From: Aliiglaciecola sp. M165
GTDB lineage: Bacteria; Pseudomonadota; Gammaproteobacteria; Enterobacterales; Alteromonadaceae
Length of the DNA stretch: 64,000 nucleotides
Direction: 5' to 3'
Assembly: GCF_007197995.1 (NCBI RefSeq)
Contig: NZ_VKKH01000004.1
Location: forward strand, 372,001 to 436,000
Shown here: in pieces, positions 8,121 to 16,647 of the stretch
Layout: each line of letters starts with the position of its first letter
Position numbering within the stretch: the stretch's first letter is position 1
The notes under the pieces: generated by a model
The model's input: the letters and a program-made list of their open reading frames with translations, nothing else
Told to the model about the DNA's origin: nothing
Database searches by the model: none
Position numbers and translations under genes: made by a program

Positions 8121-8302
8121 TTTGGCTTCTACCTCTAACTATTTGCAACTCATACGTTTTTACTATTTAAAAAGATTAGTCGGTACGCCATTTCCTTTTG
8201 ACCACTTGAGCGTGATGCATTTTGTAACATTGTAGGGCTTTGCCGCGTAAAGGATGCCTCGTAAGCTGGGTAATAACATTTAGTCCAGAATGGAGAATAA
8301 TA

Positions 8303-9535
8303 ATGGCATTCAAGCCCCTATCTTTGAGACAGTCGCTATATGCCTCCTTGTTCCTAACCATAGGTTTAAGTGCACCGATGAGCTATTCGAATCCAAAGGA
8401 AACTCATCAGGATCCTCGTGTTGTTGCCTTTGAAACGGGCTTAATTGATCGCATGAAGCGAGGTCAGGATAACCCTAAACGTTGGACCATCGAACAGCGA
8501 CTTGCTGCTCACGAGGTGCCTGGGGTTGCCGTTGCTATTATCGACAATAACCAAGTGGTTTGGTCAGCCGGTTACGGCACTAAATTAGCGGGAACTGAAC
8601 AAATCATTGATGAGGACACCGTCTTTTCAGTTGGCTCTGTAAGTAAAATGATCAACGCAGCATTAATTTTGCGCCTGGTTGCTGAAGGAAAACTGGATCT
8701 GGACGCCGATGTAAATACTTACCTGAAGTCTTGGAAAGTTGAAGAGTCACCCCACACAACGGATCACAAAGTCACTTTGCGACGGATACTTGCCCATACC
8801 GCTGGGTTTAGTCAGCATGGCTTTGCCGACTACCTACCTAACGAATCCTTGCCCACGCCATTACAAACCTTAAATGGCACTGGGCCTGCGAAAAACGGTC
8901 GGGTCAGGTTGATGTTTGAGCCGGGCAAAATGATGGATTACTCCGGTGGTGGTATTACTGTGTCGCAACAGTTAATCGAAGATGTCACCGGCCTTGCCTA
9001 CCCTGATGCCGCGCAAAAATACGTGTTTGCCCCACTTAAGATGTCTAGAAGCACATTTGTAAACCCATTGCCGGAAGATTATCAAAATGTTGCTAAGGCT
9101 CATGATGAATATGGACAGCCCACGGCGCTTCCGCGGGGGTATGAAGCTATGCCTGAAATGGCGGCTTCTGGGCTGTGGACCAGCGCAGAAGATCTGGCCA
9201 AATTTGTGCTGGCACTAATGAACAGTCAGCATGCTGAAGATGGTTTTTTGCCCAAGCCCGTCGCCCAAGACATGTTGACACGGGTCAAAAACAGTTGGTA
9301 TGGATTAGGTCCAAGATTAAACGGCTCTGGTGACACTAGGGTATTCCATCATGGCGGTGCTAACAACAGTTATAGAGCCTACATGGAAGGCCAGATAAAC
9401 GAAGGAAAAGGTATTGTCGTGCTAACCAATGGCACGGATGGTCATTGGGTAAACAGCGAAATCAGAAAGGCCGCAGAAGATGCATTTGGCTGGAAAGTTA
9501 AAGCAGATGGTGGATATGAAGAGCCGACGTTTTGA
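8303..9535 (+). CDS. Class C beta-lactamase-like serine hydrolase
   Basis: A protein of about 410 residues starting at ATG 8303 behind TGGAGA (6-nt gap); an in-frame ATG at 8240 has no support. It has a signal peptide and so is periplasmic. Motifs of the beta-lactamase/DD-peptidase fold: nucleophile S-V-S-K in VFSVGSVSKMINAALIL, the tyrosine motif in MMDYSGGGI, and HHGGANNSY near the C-terminus as the third motif. The family includes AmpC-type lactamases, D-aminopeptidases and esterases, so the substrate cannot be told from sequence. It is convergent with the long minus-strand train and separated from it by hairpins. Confidence 0.85.
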   Translation: MAFKPLSLRQSLYASLFLTIGLSAPMSYSNPKETHQDPRVVAFETGLIDRMKRGQDNPKRWTIEQRLAAHEVPGVAVAIIDNNQVVWSAGYGTKLAGTEQIIDEDTVFSVGSVSKMINAALILRLVAEGKLDLDADVNTYLKSWKVEESPHTTDHKVTLRRILAHTAGFSQHGFADYLPNESLPTPLQTLNGTGPAKNGRVRLMFEPGKMMDYSGGGITVSQQLIEDVTGLAYPDAAQKYVFAPLKMSRSTFVNPLPEDYQNVAKAHDEYGQPTALPRGYEAMPEMAASGLWTSAEDLAKFVLALMNSQHAEDGFLPKPVAQDMLTRVKNSWYGLGPRLNGSGDTRVFHHGGANNSYRAYMEGQINEGKGIVVLTNGTDGHWVNSEIRKAAEDAFGWKVKADGGYEEPTF

Positions 9536-9542
9536 AAATAAA

Positions 9543-9576
9543 AAGCCAAGTGTTTATGCGCATAAACACTTGGCTT
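9543..9576 (+). terminator. Perfect 34-bp palindrome after the serine hydrolase
   Basis: Arms AAGCCAAGTGTTTATGC and its exact complement (17 + 17 bp, no spacer) begin 8 bases after the stop codon. There is no U-tract on the plus side beyond AACTAATTTAA, so termination is probable but not textbook. Confidence 0.6.
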
Positions 9577-9582
9577 AACTAA

Positions 9583-9612
9583 TTTAACCCCCAATTCTAG
9601 ATTGGGGTTAAT
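9583..9612 (-). terminator. Terminator-like hairpin of the minus-strand train
   Basis: TTAACCCCCAAT and ATTGGGGTTAA pair across a short TCTAG loop with one extra C; T-rich flanks lie on both sides. It sits 5 bases downstream of the AgmX-like gene on the minus strand. Confidence 0.5.
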
Positions 9613-9616
9613 TTAA

Positions 9617-10621
9617 TTAAAACGGGAAGAAGTCTAACGAATAATCCAACGTTGTGGCGGTTACCGCGGCGGCACCAAAGTTAATCAAACGAATACGAGC
9701 TAGTAGCTTGTCTTCCAATTCCGGATAGTCCAATTCACTGGAAACCAGTTTGATACTGCTGACACTGCCATCGGGAGAGATTTGCAGGTTCACCGTTATC
9801 TTACCTTGTAGACTTGGATCTTCGCGCAGTGCTCGGCGATAAATGGTGTACAACGCACCTTTATTCGCATCAAAGCCTTTACGGATAGATTCCACGTCAC
9901 GACTGCCCAATACGGTTTCCTCAGTGACTAACTCTTTAGCCGCTAACGACGCTAAGCCTTCGTTAGGTGCATTGAATTCGGTGGTTTTACGCCCAGCCAA
10001 TTCACCACGAGCACCCACATCAGATGACAGATTACTGGTATTTAGACCACCACTTTTGTCAGCGACTTTTTTACCAATAAACGCCCTTTGTTCAACGTTG
10101 GTTTGACCCGCACCTTGGATCATCTCGGTATCGGCAAGATTATTGATATTCGCTTGGCTGCGCATACTGTTTAAATCATCCTGAAACTGTAGCAGCCCAC
10201 TTTGTTTGGCTTTTGCACGAGCTTGCTCGGCCAATTCTGCCTGAGTAGGTTGTTTCACTTCTGGTTTGGGCTCAGGTTTTGGCGGCTCAACCTTTTCCTC
10301 TACTGGTTTAGGTGGCTCTGGTTCCGGCTCAGGCTCTTCGATAACCTCTTCAGGTGGCGCTTCTTCCGGGATAGGCTTAGGCGGCTCAACAGGTTTTGGC
10401 GGTTCTACCTTTTGCGCTTCAATAATCTTGGTCAGCTGAGGAGGAATACGTTCCTTTTCTTCACGGGTTTGCTCAGGTAATTCCTGCCATTTCACTACCA
10501 GCGCCATGATAAGGGTCAAAACCAACACCACCATGGTCAGCTTGTTAAAGAACTTGTTTTCTTTATCGCTGGATGACCAGGGTAACTGGCTGCGGAATTG
10601 CGATTGCATTACCGCACTCAT
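9617..10621 (-). CDS. AgmX/PglI C-terminal domain (TonB-like) energy transducer
   Basis: A 334-residue protein with an N-terminal transmembrane segment (about 29-45), a long Pro/Glu/Lys spacer (about 52-125, EPEPEPPKP-type) that could span the periplasm, and a C-terminal TonB-like domain (about 260-334: VNLQISPDGSVSSIKLVSS, final LDYSLDFFPF). This architecture matches AgmX/GltJ-like and TonB proteins, which carry proton-motive energy from a TolQR/ExbBD-type motor to the outer membrane. It is the last gene of the train and overlaps the ExbD-like gene before it by 4 nt, so it is cotranscribed with its motor. The architecture is clear; the client is unknown. Confidence 0.8.
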   Translation of the reverse strand: MSAVMQSQFRSQLPWSSSDKENKFFNKLTMVVLVLTLIMALVVKWQELPEQTREEKERIPPQLTKIIEAQKVEPPKPVEPPKPIPEEAPPEEVIEEPEPEPEPPKPVEEKVEPPKPEPKPEVKQPTQAELAEQARAKAKQSGLLQFQDDLNSMRSQANINNLADTEMIQGAGQTNVEQRAFIGKKVADKSGGLNTSNLSSDVGARGELAGRKTTEFNAPNEGLASLAAKELVTEETVLGSRDVESIRKGFDANKGALYTIYRRALREDPSLQGKITVNLQISPDGSVSSIKLVSSELDYPELEDKLLARIRLINFGAAAVTATTLDYSLDFFPF

Positions 10622-11145
10622 GCTTCACCTTCCTGTGGAATTTGTTCTACTGCCAGGGAGATATTGGTATACCCAGCCTGTGCACAGGTTTGCATGATTT
10701 TTTTCAGCAAGCTGTAAGGGATCGCTTGATCACCCATGATCGTAATTGCACGAGCTATGTCATTGGGGTCACGTTCATCATCACCTTCTACCGCAATAAT
10801 TTTGGTGCGGTTCTTTTGATAGGTAAGTTCTTTTTCAAGCGGTTCAATAATATTGCTTTGCTGAGCAATAACCTGCTCCACGTCCGCCATTTTCTGGCCT
10901 TGTAGCAATATGTGGTTAGCATTGACCAGCAACACCAAGGTTTCTTGTGCGGCAGTTTCAGCATTGGACTCAGGAAGCTTCACGCTTTTGTCGGTCTGCA
11001 AAACCTGCACATCCGAAGCGTTAAACATCAAGAAGAACACCAAAATGGTAAAGATGTCCATCAATGACACCAAGCTCAACTTGGATTCTTTGGCCATGCG
11101 CTTGTGATGTCTCTCCATACGAGAGGCGCGAACGGATTTTTTCAT
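10618..11145 (-). CDS. ExbD/TolR-like proton-channel subunit A
   Basis: A 175-residue inner-membrane protein with one N-terminal TM helix containing the proton-carrying aspartate (SLSLVSLMDIFTILVFFLM region, Asp30), then a periplasmic domain. ExbD/TolR-type subunits pair with a TolQ/ExbB-type channel to use proton-motive force. A second ExbD-like gene lies immediately upstream and the AgmX-like transducer downstream (ATGA overlap). Asp30 makes this the likely proton-translocating copy. Confidence 0.85.
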   Translation of the reverse strand: MKKSVRASRMERHHKRMAKESKLSLVSLMDIFTILVFFLMFNASDVQVLQTDKSVKLPESNAETAAQETLVLLVNANHILLQGQKMADVEQVIAQQSNIIEPLEKELTYQKNRTKIIAVEGDDERDPNDIARAITIMGDQAIPYSLLKKIMQTCAQAGYTNISLAVEQIPQEGEA

Positions 11146-11160
11146 CTATTTGTCCTCTTG

Positions 11161-11700
11161 TTATGGGTTGCCATTGGCGTTTTCTGACACTAATAGCGCC
11201 GGCGCATCGCCCAATGAGATTTGCGGAAACAGCTCGGCTTGAACCACTGACGCGACCACAACTTCATCGTATGAGCGGGTGGTATCCATCAGTGCCACAA
11301 TGACCTGATACGGAATATCTTCTTCGAGTAACAAGGTCGCCTGATTTTTCTCAAGCCCTTTGTTTTTGAGTGTCTGCTTAATTTGTTTAAGGATGTCTTG
11401 TAAACCCTGATAATCGTATGCATCGTCGACATTGGGGATCGCCTGAACCAGATAACCTTGCGGATAAAACACTTCTATACCCGTTTGACGTACCAGTATT
11501 TCAAGCTGCTTGTCTTTTTCATCCAATTCGGTTTGCTCAGTCGCTTCGCCCAACTCAGGAAGTGAAAGCTCTAACACCGTAATGCGTGAAAACACCATCA
11601 TCATCAACAGAACAGGCACCAGCACAATCATCAAATTCATGAACGAGGTGATATCCAGTTCGGCATCCTTTTTTTGCAGACGTTTTCTTCTGCCCAACAT
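11161..11700 (-). CDS. ExbD/TolR-like subunit B with Asn in place of the channel Asp
   Basis: A 179-residue protein with a single N-terminal TM helix (about 20-37) and a periplasmic domain. Aligning ELDITSFMNLMIVLVPVLL with the ExbD consensus E-x-x-V-T-P-F-I-D puts Asn22 where the essential Asp normally sits. Asp16 lies six residues earlier, outside the usual position. The copy may therefore be structural, and the pair recalls systems with two ExbD-like subunits such as AglQ/AglS. It lies 6 nt downstream of the TolQ-like gene and 15 nt upstream of subunit A. Confidence 0.8.
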   Translation of the reverse strand: MLGRRKRLQKKDAELDITSFMNLMIVLVPVLLMMMVFSRITVLELSLPELGEATEQTELDEKDKQLEILVRQTGIEVFYPQGYLVQAIPNVDDAYDYQGLQDILKQIKQTLKNKGLEKNQATLLLEEDIPYQVIVALMDTTRSYDEVVVASVVQAELFPQISLGDAPALLVSENANGNP

Positions 11701-11706
11701 AAGGAA

Positions 11707-12369
11707 TTAGTCCGTGGTACGTGAACGAGTAGAAATTGCCTGACGGCCCATCAGCATGTTCAAACACTTCACACCTGCCATCTCCATACTGTCAACGATC
11801 TCAGTAGTCTTGGTTTGTAAGATGGAGTGAAAGGCAAGCAATGGAATTGCCGCAATCAAACCAAATGCTGTGGTGTTCATCGCCACCGAAATACTTTGCG
11901 ACAACAAGCTGGCCTTTTCAGATGGGTCTGCTGTGGCCACGGCAGAGAATGCAGCGATCAAACCAATGATGGTACCTAACAACCCTAATAGGGTTGAGAT
12001 ATTGGCCAATGTTGCCAAATATCCTGTGCGTTTTTCCAGCCTGGGAGTACTCTCCATCAAGCCTTCTTCCATCGCATATTCAATGTCTTCTCTGCGCTGG
12101 CTAAGTGACATTCTGGCAATACCTGCACCAATAATACGACTGATAGGCGCACTATTTGATTTACCAAAATTCAAAATGCCGTCGTAGTTTGCCGTCTCAA
12201 GCATGGGCTCGATCTGCTTGAAAGCTTTTTGATTAGTTCGTTTGGCGAAACTTAAAAACAAGAAGCGCTCCAGCGCAATCGCCAAACCGATTGCCAACAC
12301 AACAGCAATTGGGAACATAAAGGATCCGCCTTCTTGAAAGAAGCGAACAATAACGTTAAAAATTTCCAT
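11707..12369 (-). CDS. MotA/TolQ/ExbB-like proton-channel protein
   Basis: A 220-residue inner-membrane protein with a TM helix at about 15-35 and two more in the conserved domain (about 115-195). ANISTLLGLLGTIIGLI and NTTAFGLIAAIPLLA are the hallmark TM2/TM3 stretches of the MotA/TolQ/ExbB family. It would form the channel with the two ExbD-like proteins encoded directly downstream. A 138-bp gap separates it from the preceding gene, so a second promoter may drive the motor genes. Confidence 0.9.
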   Translation of the reverse strand: MEIFNVIVRFFQEGGSFMFPIAVVLAIGLAIALERFLFLSFAKRTNQKAFKQIEPMLETANYDGILNFGKSNSAPISRIIGAGIARMSLSQRREDIEYAMEEGLMESTPRLEKRTGYLATLANISTLLGLLGTIIGLIAAFSAVATADPSEKASLLSQSISVAMNTTAFGLIAAIPLLAFHSILQTKTTEIVDSMEMAGVKCLNMLMGRQAISTRSRTTD

Positions 12370-12507
12370 AACAGCACCTTAGTTTTGCAATGGGAGACAG
12401 TCTACTCGCTTATCTCCGGCTGTATCGTATGAGAATATCCACACAGTTAACTTTTTTAATAACTTAGAAGGTTAATTTTGTTACCTTTTCCAAGCACTTA
12501 TCGATTG

Positions 12508-12915
12508 TTATTTTTGATCATCGCCTGTTGCGCGCTCAAAATGTTGCACCTTGCGTATAAACTCCTCACGATCCAAAGGCATGAAATCCTGCTCTATGCG
12601 CTTTACAAATGGACTAGGGAGGGATGCCTTGTCCCGCGGTGGTTGCCACGGAACAATAGACAAAACTTTGGGTTGCTCACGACTACCACGAATGGTGTCC
12701 TGAATTTGCAAAATACCGTTTCGCTGGGACACGCGTTGCTGATCAGAAGAGCGCGAGTCAGATTGGGGAGTAGTCTCTAATGGTTGTTCCTGCGCCACTT
12801 GTGCAGCAGCGGGATCAGCGTTAAGTGGCTGTTCGTCAGCTATGGTGTCTTGCTGGGCTTGAGCAAAAACGTTCGAACAAAAAAGCAAACAGGTAACGAT
12901 AATCAGCGATTTCAT
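12508..12915 (-). CDS. Small secreted protein of the envelope-machine cluster
   Basis: A 135-residue protein with a signal peptide (MKSLIIVTCLLFCSNVFAQA). The mature part is rich in Gln, Glu and Pro, largely disordered in look, with a more ordered end (IVPWQPPRDKASLPSPF). I recognise no domain. It overlaps the upstream TPR lipoprotein gene by 4 nt (ATGA), so it is translationally coupled to it. It is probably a periplasmic accessory of the complex; this is inference from context. Confidence 0.6.
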   Translation of the reverse strand: MKSLIIVTCLLFCSNVFAQAQQDTIADEQPLNADPAAAQVAQEQPLETTPQSDSRSSDQQRVSQRNGILQIQDTIRGSREQPKVLSIVPWQPPRDKASLPSPFVKRIEQDFMPLDREEFIRKVQHFERATGDDQK

Positions 12916-13718
12916 TGCGCCCCTCCTGCTGAAGCGGTCCTAACCTGCCGTTTAAGATCGGCTATCCAACCTCTCACTTGCCTGGACGGTTTTTCCTGCA
13001 GCGCTTGATACAACTCAAACTGGCTCAATGCTTGGGCTTTTTTGTCTGTATATAAATCGTAAAGAATGCCTAAGTTTAAATAAGCATTATCATATGCAGG
13101 CCAGCTGGCAATGGCTTTTTTATAATGCGCTTCGGCTTGTTCGAATAATCCAAGTTCTCGTAGCACACGGGCTAGGCGATTATGCGCAAAGTAATTATGT
13201 TGATTGGCTTTAATCGCTTTTTCAAAAGACGTTTTGGCTTGCTGCAACAATTCCTGTTTCTGATCCCACTTGCTATTCGGTAACGCGGTGTAGGCATCCA
13301 TTTTCAGATCACCCAAAATCACCCACGGACCAGACAAACCCGGTTGAGACTGGGTCAAATCCAACAAAATAGTTTCCGCCACTTTAGGTTTGTTCTCCTG
13401 CTTAGCGGTTACGGCTTGCCTGAACTGACGTTTGGCCGTTTCATCAACGCTGGGAGAACCCGAAAGATACAGATTGGGCATGGCACGTAGCTCAGCAACT
13501 TTCTGTTGTAGCGGGTCAACAACAACTTGTGCTTGCTCACCTTGCGCAGCGCCACCTTCGGAAGCTTGTTCAGTCTCTTTGGCTAAATCGCTTGATTGCT
13601 GAGCAGCCTCTGGCTTTTCCGGTGCCTCACTAAACACTGTGTCGAGGCTGGCACATCCGCTGACGAATAAGACGACTAAGCATGCTAAAAGGAGTTGCAT
13701 CGAACTAATAGACTTCAT
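12912..13718 (-). CDS. TPR lipoprotein
   Basis: A 268-residue protein with lipoprotein signal (LFVSGCASL, Cys22) and a Glu/Gln-rich linker. The C-terminal half holds tetratricopeptide repeats (PKVAETILLDLTQSQPG, NYFAHNRLARVLRELG, YDNAYLNLGILYDLY). TPR lipoproteins act as periplasmic scaffolds. It overlaps the upstream large TPR gene by 14 nt and the downstream gene by 4 nt, a tight operon. It resembles the TPR components (GltD/GltE type) of Agl-Glt-like machines in architecture only. Confidence 0.75.
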   Translation of the reverse strand: MKSISSMQLLLACLVVLFVSGCASLDTVFSEAPEKPEAAQQSSDLAKETEQASEGGAAQGEQAQVVVDPLQQKVAELRAMPNLYLSGSPSVDETAKRQFRQAVTAKQENKPKVAETILLDLTQSQPGLSGPWVILGDLKMDAYTALPNSKWDQKQELLQQAKTSFEKAIKANQHNYFAHNRLARVLRELGLFEQAEAHYKKAIASWPAYDNAYLNLGILYDLYTDKKAQALSQFELYQALQEKPSRQVRGWIADLKRQVRTASAGGAQ

Positions 13719-16647
13719 CGATATTCTCCGTAATTTTTTCAGATTTGTTGTAACGTCCGGGCAATAATTTGCTCAAGGCAGCAAAACTTTCTTTTACCCA
13801 ACGATCATAGACACCCTGGCCCGTGCGTTTGATATTGGCTTCATGAATACCAATCGCCTGTTCTTCAAAGGGATAGGCTTGTTCTTCAATCAGAATATCG
13901 TATTGCTCCAACTCCAGAGCAGACAGCCCTTTTGGTCTTTCTGACTGCATCAAGTCACGAGCCAACTGACCATAAATTTCGGCAATTTTGAAATTAGCAG
14001 CGGTGCTAAATTCGGCGATTTTATATTCCAATGTGGCATTTAATCTTGATAGCGCTGAATCTAAAGCCGAACGTTTCTTTTTGAGACTGCGGTTTAACGG
14101 CAATGACAATTTAATATTTTTAAACGCCTGCACACTGTCTTGGGCGAAGACCATCGACGACATCGCAGCCAAATAACGAGACCGATCGGTTCGACTGTTA
14201 CCCGCTTGGGCATCGCCCTCTATCAATTTTCGCAACCAGAATCGGCGTTTCGCGTCTTCATTGCTGCGCACATAAAACTCACTCATTTGATAGCGGGCTT
14301 CGGTTACCTCATCAAAAGGTTCAGGGTAGCTGTGTGCGTAGGTGCGATAAGACTCAAGTGCAGGCTGCCTTTCATCCGCTTTTAAATAGTATTGGGCAGC
14401 AATGTAAAGTGCTTCTCTACCTTGTTCAGATTTAGGATCAGCCTGCCACAACTGTTTTAATTCGTTGGCTGCTAGCAACCAGTTCTCATTCTGTTGATAG
14501 GCGAAGATTAACTTGTCTTGAATATTCGCAGCCAACAGGTGGCTGGCAAATCTTACCCGGAAATCTTCAAGCAACTCGGTGGCTTGAGTCCATTGTTTCA
14601 TTTCCAGCAAATAGGTGGCGGCATCGTATTGAGCATTGACTCTGGCGCTGCTTAACGGCGCTTTTTCAATTACACGCAAGAAGTCGTCAATGGCCAAAGA
14701 CACATACTGTTTCTCAAGGTTGGCTTCGGCCTGTTTATAAATACTGGCGGCGAGCCTTTCCAACATATCCTTGTGACGTGGGTCGCTGATTTGTAATTGC
14801 GCCAGAATGCCTTCATAGCTTAATTCGGCGTCGGCGAATTGTTGCAGTTCAAACTGGCTGTGTGCAATAACCAACTGTCCCGCCAATTTGCGTTCGTTAT
14901 CTACTGCTGGTTGCCATTCCAACACGCTCATGGCGTTTTCAATTGCCATATCAAAACGTTCTAGCGCAAAAAACTGTTGCATCGAATCGTACAGAACATC
15001 GATAGCGCGTGGATCATCGGCAAAGCGATTGACAAATTGTTGCTGACTGGCAAGTTGTTCGTCTTGCCATTTTTGTATGTCTAGCGGATCAGAAAGAGTC
15101 TGGCGAAGCTCTCTAAAGGCCAGAATCGCTGCATAACCCGCCTCAGCAGCACGGGGCTCGTTGAGGTATTGATAGGCATAAATTTCGTATGCGTCTATCG
15201 CTTCAATGAAATTACGGGCTTCAAATAAACTTTCTGCCAAATTAAAGGTCATTTGCGGTGTCAGGTCATCAATAGGAAAGGTTTGAATAAACTCTCTGTA
15301 CAGCTTGGCTGCCTGACGATAGGCGATGGTGGCCTTTTCGCGATTTTCTTCAACCTTATCTAGCTGTTCTTCGTCAGGTTCATTGGCCGCTTGGGTTAGC
15401 AATTGCGCTTTGCTGTGTTCGTATTGCGCCAACTCTTGTAGATAGTCTTTTAAGAATGGTTTCACTTCTTCTTGAAGAAGCTGACCCCAAGCTTGCCAAT
15501 AGGGTCCATTAATGCCATAACGGTCAATAAAGTCTTGTTTGGCAGGCAAAACCAAGGTCGGGAACTTGCCGATGATGTAAGCGTCAATTTGTTTTACTGC
15601 AAAAAACGGTGCTTTGTTGTGCTCTGGATGCACTTCTGTGAATGCACGGTATACAAGAGCACTATCGCGATAACGATCCTCATTGAGAAATTGCTGGCCT
15701 AAACGATCGTAAACTAAATCTTCATAATGACGCTCGCCAACTTGCTCATAAAACGCTTTTAGGCTTTGTTCTGCCCCTTGGTAGGAAAACAACATGGCCA
15801 TGATGCGGATACTATCGTTGACCAAACGTTTCTCTCCTACGCGCAACAATTCAAGTTGTTGCTCTGCGCGAAGCTGTCTAAGCATCTGCGAATCGATCAC
15901 GCTGTTGGGTAATTTTTGGTCGAGCAACTTGGTAAAAGCCACCAGCGCATTGTTGTACTGTTCGGTTTTGAAATGGCTCCAACCCAACATGTAGGCTGCA
16001 GACATGTAATAGTCGTTGTTTTCGCCAAACGTCAGAACCTCATTATATGCCGCTATTGCGCCACGATAGTCGTTGCGGTTAAAAAGGATTTCGCCACGTC
16101 TAAATTGCAACTCAGCCACATAAAGGTTGTCTGGGAATTCACTCAACAACTGATCAACAACTTGTAGGCTTTGTTCAGATTGTCCTTGCAGATCATAAGC
16201 TTTCGCCAGCTGATAGAGTACTTCGGCGTTGTCGGTTTGTTGTGGATGTTGGGCTAAAATCTGTTGGTACTGGTCGATGGCTAAATCAAAATATCCGCGA
16301 TCGATGGGCGCTGCCCCTACTTCCTGTTGCTGTTCAGCAAGCAAAATTTCCAGATCAGCTAATCGATATTGCACAATTTTTATCGTTTCTGGATCATTGA
16401 CCACGTCAAGCAAACCGCGATAGGCATCACGTAAATTTTGTAATCCTTGATCAGGTAATGGATCGTGATTAAGCGAAACTGGCTCGAAATACACTTCACC
16501 TAAGGTTTGTTTAGGCGCAACGGCCTGTTCTTCAGGAGGTGGATCAAAAACACTGCTGCAAGCGGTGATTGCCAGAACGCTGGTCATGAGCCCCAAACGC
16601 ATGCCCTTGCTGAACAGGGCTTTGTTGACAAATCTGCGCACCATCAT
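13705..16647 (-). CDS. Large TPR lipoprotein, envelope-machine scaffold
   Basis: A 980-residue protein. It has a basic N-terminus and a lipoprotein-type signal (VLAITACSS, Cys30), then TPR-like helical repeats throughout (for example IDQYQQILAQHPQQTDNAEVLYQ-type units beginning near residue 120, and further units near 190, 470, 660 and 740). It would be anchored in a membrane leaflet on the periplasmic side and act as an extended scaffold. It overlaps its neighbours on both sides (4 nt upstream, 14 nt downstream). It is a likely counterpart of the large TPR proteins of Agl-Glt-like systems; this is inference from order and architecture. Confidence 0.75.
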   Translation of the reverse strand: MMVRRFVNKALFSKGMRLGLMTSVLAITACSSVFDPPPEEQAVAPKQTLGEVYFEPVSLNHDPLPDQGLQNLRDAYRGLLDVVNDPETIKIVQYRLADLEILLAEQQQEVGAAPIDRGYFDLAIDQYQQILAQHPQQTDNAEVLYQLAKAYDLQGQSEQSLQVVDQLLSEFPDNLYVAELQFRRGEILFNRNDYRGAIAAYNEVLTFGENNDYYMSAAYMLGWSHFKTEQYNNALVAFTKLLDQKLPNSVIDSQMLRQLRAEQQLELLRVGEKRLVNDSIRIMAMLFSYQGAEQSLKAFYEQVGERHYEDLVYDRLGQQFLNEDRYRDSALVYRAFTEVHPEHNKAPFFAVKQIDAYIIGKFPTLVLPAKQDFIDRYGINGPYWQAWGQLLQEEVKPFLKDYLQELAQYEHSKAQLLTQAANEPDEEQLDKVEENREKATIAYRQAAKLYREFIQTFPIDDLTPQMTFNLAESLFEARNFIEAIDAYEIYAYQYLNEPRAAEAGYAAILAFRELRQTLSDPLDIQKWQDEQLASQQQFVNRFADDPRAIDVLYDSMQQFFALERFDMAIENAMSVLEWQPAVDNERKLAGQLVIAHSQFELQQFADAELSYEGILAQLQISDPRHKDMLERLAASIYKQAEANLEKQYVSLAIDDFLRVIEKAPLSSARVNAQYDAATYLLEMKQWTQATELLEDFRVRFASHLLAANIQDKLIFAYQQNENWLLAANELKQLWQADPKSEQGREALYIAAQYYLKADERQPALESYRTYAHSYPEPFDEVTEARYQMSEFYVRSNEDAKRRFWLRKLIEGDAQAGNSRTDRSRYLAAMSSMVFAQDSVQAFKNIKLSLPLNRSLKKKRSALDSALSRLNATLEYKIAEFSTAANFKIAEIYGQLARDLMQSERPKGLSALELEQYDILIEEQAYPFEEQAIGIHEANIKRTGQGVYDRWVKESFAALSKLLPGRYNKSEKITENIDEVY

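Noticed and set aside
10202-10480. Plus-strand frame opposite the proline-rich gene
   Set aside because: It is the reverse-strand shadow of the Pro/Glu/Lys repeats of the AgmX-like gene; its aromatic-rich composition is an artefact.
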